From positions 43,774-107,773 of the forward strand of contig JAGTRU010000011.1 in assembly GCA_018261905.1 (NCBI GenBank): a DNA stretch of 64,000 nt. Reading direction: 5' to 3'. Positions 43,431 through 52,112 of this stretch are shown here, in pieces; positions within the stretch are counted from its first letter, which is position 1; each line of letters begins with the position of its first letter. This DNA comes from Pseudomonadota bacterium (GTDB lineage Bacteria; Pseudomonadota; Gammaproteobacteria; Burkholderiales; Rhodocyclaceae). The translations under genes were made by a program, and so were the position numbers. The notes below the pieces were generated by a model. That model did no database searches. It saw only the letters and a list, made by a program, of their open reading frames with translations, and was not told the origin of the DNA.

Positions 43431-43460
43431 ATTCTAGCACTCGATGCCTATGAGTGCTAA
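43431..43460 (-). promoter_or_regulatory. Predicted rpoH promoter overlapping CIRCE
   Basis: On the minus strand TTAGCA (43455-43460) and TAGAAT (43431-43436) are 18 bases apart, a plausible sigma-70 promoter starting about 26-30 bases before the start codon's ribosome site. The operator fills the spacer, so HrcA binding would block RNA polymerase. Confidence 0.55.
43434..43460 (-). promoter_or_regulatory. CIRCE element (HrcA operator)
   Basis: On the minus strand TTAGCACTC, nine bases, then GAGTGCTAG. The CIRCE consensus is TTAGCACTC-N9-GAGTGCTAA, so 17 of 18 arm positions match with exact spacing. It stands about 38 bases upstream of the rpoH start codon. HrcA, whose gene is not in this window, is the expected repressor. 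Confidence 0.93.
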
Positions 43461-43903
43461 CGAGTGAAAAAGTTTCCGCAGAGGTGATTGAAGACAAGGA
43501 TTTGAGTCTGTCGGGAAGGAGTAAAGTCAGTCGAGACCAAAGTGAACTTCTGGGGTAAAGCAGATTACGTGGCGTTATCACTTCCGTTGGTCGGTTTCTA
43601 CGCCGAACTGCCTGTCACCACGGTCCGTGGGGCGGCCAAAACGGTCTCTCTCCTCATTGGTCCCAGGCTTCTGCTGGGCCATATACCGATTGTTTGCATA
43701 ATTACAGCATGGATTGTCGACTTTCTGCCCAGGGGAATGCGAATTCCCAACTCATTGCTGTCGCCTAGTAATTGCGAAAGCATACGCTGGCCGGCATAGG
43801 GGACCCGCGAGTTGGCGCTCACTTTGTTTTGCCGAACAGAAAGCACGCTATGGCGGTTTTCCCCAATGCCAGCGTGAAAGCGCTTCAATGATGTGCAACA
43901 CAC
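43461..43903. other. Gene-poor, less GC-rich region between rpoH and the giant helicase
   Basis: Open frames at 43542-43799 (plus) and 43598-43903 (minus) lack ribosome sites and recognisable families. Their overlap on opposite strands argues against both being genes. The base composition is visibly more AT-rich than the flanking housekeeping genes, like the helicase gene next door. I recognise no transposase remnant here. Confidence 0.5.
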
Positions 43904-46900
43904 TCAACTCAGGGCTTGCGCCAGTGCCGCCTCCAACTGCCCCCTGCTCGCCACCCTCAACTTCATCAAGCCAATCTCCCGCGCCATCGCAATCAGAGCC
44001 TCTTCGCCTGATTTGCCAGAACTAACCACCCAGCGTGCGAGCGACAGCAACTCCTGCTCACATATTTCATCCACACCGCGCGTGCTGTCCTCATCAAAAG
44101 GCCATCTGAAGGCGACTTTGGCGCCTGGGGTTACGCCATCGGGCCAGTAGAATGTTCCGGTGGCTTCTTCTGTGGAGCCGACGCATTGCCGAGCGATGTA
44201 TTCGACACGCTCCTGTATGCGGCTGCCTGTGCGCAGGAAGCCGTGCGCACGAGCGATACGGCGAGCGAGTACGGCGTCGAGCACCGGACCTTCATGCTGG
44301 ACAACCCATTTGATCATCGGCATTAGCACCAAGTCATATACAGGCTCATAGAACTGCTCGGGTGAGACAGCACCTACCTCCACAGCATCTTCCGGTTGAG
44401 ATACGCGGAACTGGCGATCGGTCCTAGTGACTCTGAATTCAGCCGCGGCAGGGACAGTTGCGGTGCGTGCGTCGATGGCCTCGATTGCTTCGTTGGCAGC
44501 CTCTGGTGGCTTTGCGGATGCGCGGGAGATGGCCAGCGTTGCTTCCAGTGCCGCGGCCGTATCCGGTGTAGGTTCGTCTTCCGTTTGAGCTGCCTCCCGT
44601 ACTGCTTGCTGCGCGCTGGCTTCGAGTGCCCGGCGCTCGCGGTCCTGCGCCAGCAAGTCATTCAAGCGCGTATGCACGCGCTCCAGCGTGCCGCCTGGGT
44701 CGACCCACCAGTCGGTCGACCAGATGCGTTCAATCTCCCAACCCAAGCCACGCAACACTTGTTCGCGCAGTTTGTCGCGATCACGTGCGGTGGCGGAGCG
44801 GTGATAGGTGGCTCCGTCGCACTCGATGCCTGCCAGGTAACGCCCGGCAAGATCAGGGTGCACCACACCCAGGTCGATACGGAACGAAGACGCACCAATC
44901 TGCGTATGTACCTGCCATCCTCTACGACTCAGCGCGACAGCGACAGCAGCTTCGAAGGGGCTGTCGAAATCGCCTTGGCTGCCATGGTGTGCTTCGGCTA
45001 GCGCGCGGGCGCCGCATTCGGCAAATTCGAGGAAATGCTTGAGGTCGCGGACGCCGATGGCCTTGGTGCGGGAGAGGTCCATCTGTTCGCCGCGCAGGCT
45101 GGAAAACACTCGCAGTTCATGGCGGGCGCGCGTCACCGCGACGTTGAGCCGGCGTTCGCCACCATCGCGGTTGAGCGGGCCGAAGTTCATCGACATCGCT
45201 CCGCTCATGTCCGGCCCGTAAGTAATGGAGAAGTACATGATGTCGCGCTCGTCGCCCTGCACGCTTTCCAGGTTCTTGACGAACACAGGTTCGAGTTCGA
45301 CCTCGGAGAAGAAAGGTTCCAGGCCCGGATCATTGCGGCGCTCCGCATCGAGCAGATCTTCGATCAGACCCTGCTGTTCGGAGTTGAAGGTGACTACACC
45401 AATGGTGAGGCCCGACTGCCGGAAGCCCGGCGACTGGAGCCGCGCCACGAGATCTGCGACCAGGGTACGTGCTTCCAACTGGTTGATGCGGGCGCCCCCC
45501 TTTTCGTATTGTCCTTCCACAAAGTGGAAGCTTACCGCGCTGTCCTTTGTTACCGGCGATGGAAAAGTGACCAGACCACCGCCGTAATAGCGATAGTTAC
45601 TAAATGCGATCAGGCTTTCGTGGCGGGAACGATAGTGCCAGGAGAGGTTGCGGGTAGGCAGGCTTGCACCCAGGCATTCGTCGAGGATGCTCTCGAGGTC
45701 GCCCTCAACATCTTCCGAGTCGCCGTCGGATGCTTCAGCGCGGTCAAAGAAATTCGTGGGTGGGAGTTGTTTGGGGTCGCCGACCATCACCACTTGCTTG
45801 CCGCGCGCCATGGCTCCGACTGCGTCCCACACCGGAATCTGCGAGGCTTCGTCGAAGATGACGATGTCGAAGCTGCTGGCATCCGCTGACAGGTATTGTG
45901 CGATGGAAAGCGGACTCATCAGAAGGCAGGGCGTAAGCCGCAGCACCGCCGAAGGAATTTCTTCGAGCAATTGGCGTAGCGGCAGATGCATGCGCTTTTT
46001 GGTGATCTCGCGGCGTAGCACCCCCCATTCACTGTTGCGCTGCAGGTTTTCCGGGGAAGGGAGGCCGGCGCAGAGCTTGGCGCGGATCCATTGCTGAGTG
46101 ACCTTCGTGAATTCCTCGTCGAGCGCTCGGAACTCGCTAATGCGGCGCTCGTGTTCGGCCGAGACGAAGCGCTTGAGCACTTCATCCTCGTCCACCGCTT
46201 CCGCCAGCCACCAGCGCACGTAGTTCACCTCGAAAGCTGCGGGTATGCGGGCGGGTTCAATACCGCCCTCCTCCATGACGCCGACCAGTGCGGCCAGTCC
46301 GACATCGCGAGCCGCTACCTGAGCGTTGCGCCAAGCACACCAGGCATGCAAACCAGCGTGCGCACTGTCCAGTTGGCGGGCAACATCGGCCATCTCGTCA
46401 GGAGTAAGGTCGGCAAATGCGCGCTTCACCTCTTCGGGCTGGCCCGCGCAACTGCTGAAGGCAGTGACAGCCGCGTTCAGCTCCGCGAGTCGCGCCAGCA
46501 TCTGTTGGCAGGCGTTGCCGATCACAGCCCCTTCGTTCAGCTCATGTACCCGTTCAACCAGTACGCGATGCAGCGCCTGGCGCATGGCATCGATTGCCGT
46601 TGTGGTCAGTCCTAGCCCAGAGAGCCCCGCGTGCAGTAGCGAATGGAAGCGCTGTGCTTGGGTGATGGCATCGGCCTCGGTGTCCAGACCCGCCCAAACG
46701 CCAGGACACTGGGCTGTGATGGAGTTCAAGCATGCCAGTCGGCTTTCCAGCGCGTCACGCTCTTGCAGCTTGGCGTGCTCCTGTTGTAGCCGGGGGCCAC
46801 AGCGGCCTTCGGCGACGGCAGGATGCCCAGCTTGGAGGGCGCCTCGCTCTTTCAAGCGCAGGCGTTCTTGCTCAAAGGCAAGCGCCGCACGGAGCAGATC

Positions 46901-49900
46901 AACATCGGTTTCATGACCACGCCAGAGACTATCACTGGCTTCTGCCAAGTGAGCACAATCGGCAATACGCCGATCCAGATCCTGCAGTATATTTAGCCGC
47001 TTCACCTCGGCCACCCAGCGCTCGCCGCAATAGCCCTCAGCCGCCGGGGCCAATCCATCCAGCGAGTAAGGGCGTCGCGCACGAGCTGCCAATAATGCGG
47101 CGTTGGCTTTCAGTGCACTTCGGGCATGGTCAGTACGAGTTTTCTCTCCGGACCAGATACCTTCGAGAACCGAGCCCGGGTTCAACTCGCCCACTTCGTC
47201 TCGCAGGCTCTTGATTCTCACCAATGCAGCCAAATCCTCGGCGACGCGGGGCTCGTTTGTGCCTTCGATCACGGTTTCCAGCGTGCTGCGCACCTTGCGT
47301 TTTCCCAGCCACGACATCGGCCAGATGGCCTTTTCTGCCTTGGCCCATTCGCGTTGCAGCAGCGTAACGTTGAGCTGTGCGACGCCCGAGCCATACTTTA
47401 CGGACAGGCTTTCACGCTGTTTCGTGATCTCCTCGATCTGCTGAACACCGTGTTGCAGTTCGTCACTTACTGCAGTGGACCATGCCACACCAAGTTCGCC
47501 ATGCACACGGCGATACTGCTCCAGCAGGTCCAGTGCCTGACTCAGTTGCGACAGCCGTTCGGAGGACCAGGCCGCGCTCATCCCGGCCGAACACTCACGA
47601 TGCTGCGAAAGCAACCCTCCGCCTAACTTCAACTCTGCGCAAAGCTCGGGACTCTGCGGCAAAGCGCAGAACCCCCAGTCTTTGCCCGCAGCTTGCTGCA
47701 GTGCCTTGGCGATAACGCCCAGCGATGACCGAACGTTACGGTGCAGGACCGGAGCGTCAAACCCTAATTCCTCGCACAACTGATGAGACGCGGCGATGAG
47801 GCGGTCACAAGTTTCGCCCAATGTTTGTGCCGCGCGAACCATCTCCTGCTGCCAGCGCGCAGACCAGTCGCTCAGGTGTACTGGCGTCAGAGGCCCTGCC
47901 GAGAGATTGTGAGGACCGACAGCTATGGCGTTGGCTTGCAATCGTCCCGCTATCTCGCGCAGCGCTGCCAATGCGGCTTCGTTATGCTCCCGTGGCGAGG
48001 ACCATGAGAAGCGAAGGTCCGGGACATCTTCGCCCCCCACCACGCTGCCAATGGCGCGGTACACCGTCAGGCCGTTGCGGTGCCTGTGGTGCAGACGTTC
48101 GACATAGGTAGATAGCTGCTCACGGACTCGCCCGAGCTGCAGAGCCTTCGTCGCCCAGTCGGCAGCATCTTCGCTGCGGGACTCCCAGGACTTTTGCAGT
48201 TGAGCCAGCACATCAAGCTTGCGGGTCTTGTTGGAGTGCAATTCGAGGCAGAACTCGCCCAGGCCGACTTCGCGAAGGCGGCGGTAGACAACATCCAGTG
48301 CGGCGATTTTTTCGGCCACGAAAAGCACGCGTTTATCTTCGGCCAGGCATTGGGCAATGAGATTGGCGATGGTTTGGCTCTTACCTGTACCCGGTGGGCC
48401 GATGAGGACAAAGTCCTTGCCTCTGGCTGCAGCCATCACGGCTGAGAGTTGAGAGGAGTCAGCAGGCAGGGGGCAGAAGACCTGCTGGGGCGTGTAGTCG
48501 GCATCAAGTCGGCGTGCGTCAGGAAAAGGCACTGTCGACCGGTAGGGCTCACGGGGCGTATCGATCAGGTGAGCCACCACCGGTGACTTGCGCAGGTCTT
48601 CTGTACGCTCCGCCAGATCCTTCCACATCAGATATTTTGCGAAGGAGAACATCGACAGTACGACATCTTCGCTGACCTCCCAACCCCGGATGTCCTTGAT
48701 GGCGGTGCGTACACGCTTCCAGATGCCAGCGATGTCCAGCCCGGAGTCATCACGCGGCAAATCGCCTTGTGGCACACCGAGTTCGAGCTGGAAGTCCTGG
48801 CGTAGCATCTCGACGAGCGTGGGGTTGAAACGAGGTTCGTCATCATGCGCACGAATCGAGAAACCAGATCGGGCACTCTTGCGATCAAGCGTCACCGGCA
48901 GAAGGATCAGTGGCGCCTTGACGCGGTGGTCCGGCTTGTCGGGCCGAGTCCAGACCAGAAAACCCAGCGCGAGGAAAAGCGTATTGGCTCCACCTTCCTG
49001 CAAGGCATTGCGGGCACCACGATAGAGATCGACCAAGCGGCCATCAAGCTCCTGTCCTTCGAGGCGAATGAAGACCTCGCGGCGCTTCAAGGCGTCGGCG
49101 GCGTGAGCCTTGCGCAAGTCCTCCAGGCTGCGAGCCTCGTGCAGTTGCTGGCTGCGTGGGTCGCGGCCCTGCATCAGCTCGGGGCTAGGCAGCAGCTTAA
49201 GGGTCTGGCCATCGGCCACCGCATCCTCAAGAGTCGGGGCAGCAACATCAAGCTGTAGCGCCTTTTTTCCCTGCTTGAAGTTGAGCAAGGCATTGCGCAG
49301 CGACAGGTCGAGCAGCTTGCGCTGCCAGCGAGCCAGCCGGTCTTTCGGGTCGAGTTCGGCTGTTGGGACTTCCTGTACCACCTCGTCGGGTAGGTCGGGA
49401 GCGTCCTCAAGCGTAATCACGACCTCGAGGTCTTGGATAGGCTGCGCTTGATCAGCCACTGCCTGCGCCAAGGCCAACGGCTTGATGCGTGACATGCGTG
49501 CCCGTTTCACATCCACTACCAACTCGAATTTGTCGTCCTTATCTTCGGAAAGCTGGCGGTTACCTTGGGAGATGGCCTGGCTGAAGCTGACGGGGTGGCC
49601 TTGAGCCGCCAATGTCGTCTCGAAAACCAACATCTCCTGGAGCTGGAGGCGTTTGCGAACAGCCGTGATGTCGTCGACGACAGAGGTAGAGAACTCTTCA
49701 TCGCGCAACCACAGCCCAACAAAGGCATGGCCATGCGTGAAGATCAGTAGTGGGTTAAGGTTCGCCTGTTCCAGGCAGGACGCAAATAGTAGTGCGAGGT
49801 CTAGGCAGGTAGCCAAACCAGCATCGAGGATTTGCCCCGGGCTTCGCACCTTCTGCCCCCTATGCTCGAAGCTGGCTGGCGGCAGGGCGTAGTGGAGTTT

Positions 49901-50536
49901 GCGTTGCAGGACGGCGGTCCAGATGCCGGAGGCCAATTCCCAGGCGCGTTTGGCGCCGTGGGTATAGCCATCGATGGAGCCAGACTTGCCGCTGCCCTGC
50001 AAAGCCTGTGCTGCAGCCTTGAGTACGTGGTCGACTGCCGGATCATTGGGCTGCACGAAAGCAGCCACCATCTCCGGGGCATAGCCGATACCGCCCCATT
50101 GATTACGAGCCAGCAGTTCGACCACACGCTCATGCTGGGCAATGACTATTTCGGGTGCTCTGCGCCCTCTAAGCTCGAAAAGCAGTGTTGCTGGCTCGGC
50201 CTCGGTAAGACGAGACAGCAGGGAACCATCCAATTGAACATCCAAGTCGGCGATATGAAAGGTTTCTCCTGTTCCGACCGTATCGATGCTCCAAGTCCGG
50301 GGCTTCAGGAATGCCGGCTCTGATGTGATGGTGATCGTCAATTCGCTGACCGGAGCCAGCGTTTCATTGACAATTGCCAATTCGTGAAGCGCGGGTACAG
50401 CGTTTTGGAAGTCGGCGAGATTTAACTTCTCGACAACGGCGACCTTTAGGCGAATTTCCGATGCAGGCAAAACTGGTGTTGAAGACACTTCGATGACAGG
50501 AGCTGCACCTTGCAGCCGACCCATATCTTCACTCAT
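43904..50536 (-). CDS. Giant DUF4011 / SF1 helicase / Vsr-like nuclease / DUF3320 protein (candidate anti-phage defence)
   Basis: A 2210-residue protein. Residues 1-230 are a beta-rich N-terminal region. At 235-280 the sequence GLATCLDLALLFASCLE with GHAFVGLWL looks like a transglutaminase-like Cys/His fold. DUF4011 follows near 395-430 (DRLARWQRKLLDLSLRNALL). The split SF1 helicase has Walker A GPPGTGKSQTIANL (about 710), Walker B IVIFDEASQIPVWDA (about 1555), VGDPKQLPPT, and VAVTRARHELRVF (about 1795). A Vsr/DUF559-type nuclease lies at about 1853-1935 (SPFE, RIDLGV, GIECDGA) and DUF3320 near 2050-2200. AGGAG lies 8 bases before the ATG. This order resembles Hhe-type defence proteins; defence is inferred. 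It stands alone, beside an IS256 remnant. Confidence 0.9.
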   Translation of the reverse strand: MSEDMGRLQGAAPVIEVSSTPVLPASEIRLKVAVVEKLNLADFQNAVPALHELAIVNETLAPVSELTITITSEPAFLKPRTWSIDTVGTGETFHIADLDVQLDGSLLSRLTEAEPATLLFELRGRRAPEIVIAQHERVVELLARNQWGGIGYAPEMVAAFVQPNDPAVDHVLKAAAQALQGSGKSGSIDGYTHGAKRAWELASGIWTAVLQRKLHYALPPASFEHRGQKVRSPGQILDAGLATCLDLALLFASCLEQANLNPLLIFTHGHAFVGLWLRDEEFSTSVVDDITAVRKRLQLQEMLVFETTLAAQGHPVSFSQAISQGNRQLSEDKDDKFELVVDVKRARMSRIKPLALAQAVADQAQPIQDLEVVITLEDAPDLPDEVVQEVPTAELDPKDRLARWQRKLLDLSLRNALLNFKQGKKALQLDVAAPTLEDAVADGQTLKLLPSPELMQGRDPRSQQLHEARSLEDLRKAHAADALKRREVFIRLEGQELDGRLVDLYRGARNALQEGGANTLFLALGFLVWTRPDKPDHRVKAPLILLPVTLDRKSARSGFSIRAHDDEPRFNPTLVEMLRQDFQLELGVPQGDLPRDDSGLDIAGIWKRVRTAIKDIRGWEVSEDVVLSMFSFAKYLMWKDLAERTEDLRKSPVVAHLIDTPREPYRSTVPFPDARRLDADYTPQQVFCPLPADSSQLSAVMAAARGKDFVLIGPPGTGKSQTIANLIAQCLAEDKRVLFVAEKIAALDVVYRRLREVGLGEFCLELHSNKTRKLDVLAQLQKSWESRSEDAADWATKALQLGRVREQLSTYVERLHHRHRNGLTVYRAIGSVVGGEDVPDLRFSWSSPREHNEAALAALREIAGRLQANAIAVGPHNLSAGPLTPVHLSDWSARWQQEMVRAAQTLGETCDRLIAASHQLCEELGFDAPVLHRNVRSSLGVIAKALQQAAGKDWGFCALPQSPELCAELKLGGGLLSQHRECSAGMSAAWSSERLSQLSQALDLLEQYRRVHGELGVAWSTAVSDELQHGVQQIEEITKQRESLSVKYGSGVAQLNVTLLQREWAKAEKAIWPMSWLGKRKVRSTLETVIEGTNEPRVAEDLAALVRIKSLRDEVGELNPGSVLEGIWSGEKTRTDHARSALKANAALLAARARRPYSLDGLAPAAEGYCGERWVAEVKRLNILQDLDRRIADCAHLAEASDSLWRGHETDVDLLRAALAFEQERLRLKERGALQAGHPAVAEGRCGPRLQQEHAKLQERDALESRLACLNSITAQCPGVWAGLDTEADAITQAQRFHSLLHAGLSGLGLTTTAIDAMRQALHRVLVERVHELNEGAVIGNACQQMLARLAELNAAVTAFSSCAGQPEEVKRAFADLTPDEMADVARQLDSAHAGLHAWCAWRNAQVAARDVGLAALVGVMEEGGIEPARIPAAFEVNYVRWWLAEAVDEDEVLKRFVSAEHERRISEFRALDEEFTKVTQQWIRAKLCAGLPSPENLQRNSEWGVLRREITKKRMHLPLRQLLEEIPSAVLRLTPCLLMSPLSIAQYLSADASSFDIVIFDEASQIPVWDAVGAMARGKQVVMVGDPKQLPPTNFFDRAEASDGDSEDVEGDLESILDECLGASLPTRNLSWHYRSRHESLIAFSNYRYYGGGLVTFPSPVTKDSAVSFHFVEGQYEKGGARINQLEARTLVADLVARLQSPGFRQSGLTIGVVTFNSEQQGLIEDLLDAERRNDPGLEPFFSEVELEPVFVKNLESVQGDERDIMYFSITYGPDMSGAMSMNFGPLNRDGGERRLNVAVTRARHELRVFSSLRGEQMDLSRTKAIGVRDLKHFLEFAECGARALAEAHHGSQGDFDSPFEAAVAVALSRRGWQVHTQIGASSFRIDLGVVHPDLAGRYLAGIECDGATYHRSATARDRDKLREQVLRGLGWEIERIWSTDWWVDPGGTLERVHTRLNDLLAQDRERRALEASAQQAVREAAQTEDEPTPDTAAALEATLAISRASAKPPEAANEAIEAIDARTATVPAAAEFRVTRTDRQFRVSQPEDAVEVGAVSPEQFYEPVYDLVLMPMIKWVVQHEGPVLDAVLARRIARAHGFLRTGSRIQERVEYIARQCVGSTEEATGTFYWPDGVTPGAKVAFRWPFDEDSTRGVDEICEQELLSLARWVVSSGKSGEEALIAMAREIGLMKLRVASRGQLEAALAQALS

Positions 50537-51160
50537 GCGCGATTCTCCTAGATCGTGTCCCTAGATGTAGCGTAGGAGGCAATCAGGAAGTCATGGACGC
50601 AGAGATGACTGGATTACCTGTCAAACTGTCATGGCGGACAGGATGATGCTTGGATTGTCGCCGACCTTGGCCAAGGTTTCCAGCGTCATGTAATAGCGCC
50701 GTACCGTCCTCTTGTTGTTTTGCTCGAGCAGGATGGGGCTGGCCACATCGGTGCGATGCTTGATTTCAGCGTTGAGGCGTTCAATCAGATTCGTGCTGTG
50801 GATCTTGCTCAGATGTTTTCGAGGGAGCTAGCCGTTGAACCTGCGACACAAAAAAGGACTCCAAAGGGTCGAGAACTCGCATTCTCTAGTTTGAGCGATC
50901 AGCTAGACTGTTCGCAGACTTGCTGGAGGTTTCCGTGATATTTGGGTGCCCAGCACTGTCGCCTGCTCATCCTTCCCTTCTCCTCCGCCGGCCGTACGCT
51001 GCGATTCCGCCGACGCCTTCAAACGTGACTGGCGGGCGAGTGTTTTACCGCTCGCTTGGGATGAGTCAGCAGGGCGGAATGGATTGAATCTTGTTGGCCG
51101 TTACGGGCCGTTGCTAAGCGCCCGGCCAGGCCTCAAGTCGGGCGCGAAACGACCGGCGAT
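50537..51160. other. Intergenic region with transposase debris
   Basis: Upstream of the giant helicase start (TAGGAG ribosome site at about 50545-50550) I see the IS256-type remnant (50621-50826) and no intact gene. The rest, about 50827-51160, contains no recognisable coding or RNA feature. Confidence 0.6.
50621..50826 (-). pseudogene. IS256-family transposase C-terminal remnant
   Basis: The minus strand encodes HSTNLIERLNAEIKHRTDV, then after an in-frame loss of about 16 residues ASPILLEQNNKRTVRRYYM, and ends TLETLAKVGDNPSII before a TGA at 50621-50623. These are the C-terminal signatures of mutator/IS256 transposases; the usual VGIFPNEDA-type segment between the first two is missing. A TAG in frame interrupts it upstream, just beyond about 50826. 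No terminal inverted repeats were found. It marks past mobile-element activity beside the giant helicase. Confidence 0.8.
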
Positions 51161-51370
51161 TCAGATGAATACGACGTCGGCGACGCCGACGGTGATGCGC
51201 AGGTTGGCACCGTAACAAACCAATTGCCGGACTCCGCGTCCGACCTGGGCGACCAGGAAGCAGTTTTCCAACACCTCGCCCTGGTTTTTGGCATGTCGGC
51301 AGATTTCTTGAAATGCCTGCTGGTTCAGGCGAACGATTCGCCCGACGTAGTGATCTAGTTTTTGTTTCAT
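51161..51370 (-). CDS. Small hypothetical protein
   Basis: The 69-residue protein starts MKQKLDHYVGRIVRLNQQAF, is rich in charged residues at first and more hydrophobic towards the C-terminus (ITVGVADVVFI). It has two cysteines but no CxxC pair, signal peptide or clear membrane helix. GAGGAC lies 4 bases before the ATG at 51370, supporting a true gene. I do not recognise the function. It is divergent from the small membrane protein at 51791, with 420 AT-richer bases between them. Confidence 0.6.
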   Translation of the reverse strand: MKQKLDHYVGRIVRLNQQAFQEICRHAKNQGEVLENCFLVAQVGRGVRQLVCYGANLRITVGVADVVFI

Positions 51371-51790
51371 TTTTGTCCTCGGCTGTCTCTGACCGATGGT
51401 GGGTAGTGCTTGTTAGGAAATCGTCTGACGGCAATCGACCGGGTAGCTGATCTCCAATTTTCAGCGATTTTGATTACGCTGAAATTACAAGCTGCTGAAA
51501 AGTGTGCTGTCGTCCGCCTGTCATCGGCTGTTCCTGGCACCGGCCAAAATCCGGTTTCCCGCCAGGCTGGGGCCGTGGATGTCGGCAACGAGGCGGTTGA
51601 ATATAGCGGGGGAGAAGGCTTGCGGCAATATTACAAAAGTAATGGTTTATTGATTATTAAGCCATTTTAAATGGGGTTTCAGCAAAGTTTTTTTCAGGGA
51701 ACGAAGCTTCGGCCTGAACTTTGCCGCATGCCTTTGTCAAACAGCGGCTGGCGCAGTCGTCGCCAGCCGCTGTTTGACCGGGAGGCCCGT
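51371..51790. other. Divergent intergenic region with a strong hairpin
   Basis: It separates the small genes at 51161 and 51791. The centre (about 51600-51680) is AT-rich. The end carries the 18-bp perfect hairpin at 51736-51778. A plus-strand open frame at 51410-51670 has no ribosome site or family match. Confidence 0.6.
51736..51778 (+). repeat. Perfect 18-bp inverted repeat just before a ribosome-binding site
   Basis: Arms 51736-51753 and 51761-51778 are exact reverse complements (GTCAAACAGCGGCTGGCG and its complement) with a 7-base loop CAGTCGT. No T-run follows. GGGAGG, the likely Shine-Dalgarno of the gene at 51791, begins 2 bases after the right arm. Confidence 0.9.
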
Positions 51791-52075
51791 ATGTCGAAAT
51801 GGATCAATTTGCTCTGGCTGTCTTTCTTGACGGCCATTCTGGGGGAAACGGTATTTTTCGCCCTGATCGACCCGAAGCTGCTTTACCTGTTCGGTGAGCC
51901 GGTTTACTGGAGCCCGATGGTGGTTTATTCGGTCGGTTTTTTCATGTTCTGGAGTCTGACGGCCCTCACTGCCGGGCTGGTGGCCTGGTTGCAGAAGCCG
52001 GGGGCGGAGGTCAATCGGGAGCCGGCCAGGCGGGCTCATCCGGCGCCCGATAAAGAGCACCTGAAGTCGGCCTGA
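51791..52075 (+). CDS. Small two-helix inner membrane protein
   Basis: The 94-residue protein has two hydrophobic helices (about 4-24 and 38-66, WSPMVVYSVGFFMFWSLTALTAGL) joined by a short loop, then a Pro/Lys/Glu-rich cytoplasmic-looking tail. I do not recognise a named family. GGGAGG is 5 bases before ATG 51791, which supports this start over 51671. A perfect 18-bp hairpin lies directly upstream and may shape the mRNA 5' end. It converges on the GGDEF-EAL gene with 37 bases between. Confidence 0.7.
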   Translation: MSKWINLLWLSFLTAILGETVFFALIDPKLLYLFGEPVYWSPMVVYSVGFFMFWSLTALTAGLVAWLQKPGAEVNREPARRAHPAPDKEHLKSA

Positions 52076-52112
52076 GCGCGGCGAAAATCTCGCGGCCGCC
52101 CGCTCGGCCGGT

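Noticed and set aside
43542..43903. Overlapping open frames on both strands between rpoH and the giant helicase.
   Set aside because: No ribosome-binding sites, no recognisable family, and mutual overlap; treated as non-coding.
50835..50848. TTGAACCTGCGACA, which resembles the antisense of a tRNA T-arm and would fit an integration site.
   Set aside because: The surrounding bases do not form T-arm, acceptor or anticodon stems, so there is no tRNA or tRNA fragment.
51410..51670. An 86-codon frame between the two small divergent genes.
   Set aside because: No ribosome site, no family match, and it lies in an AT-rich divergent control region.
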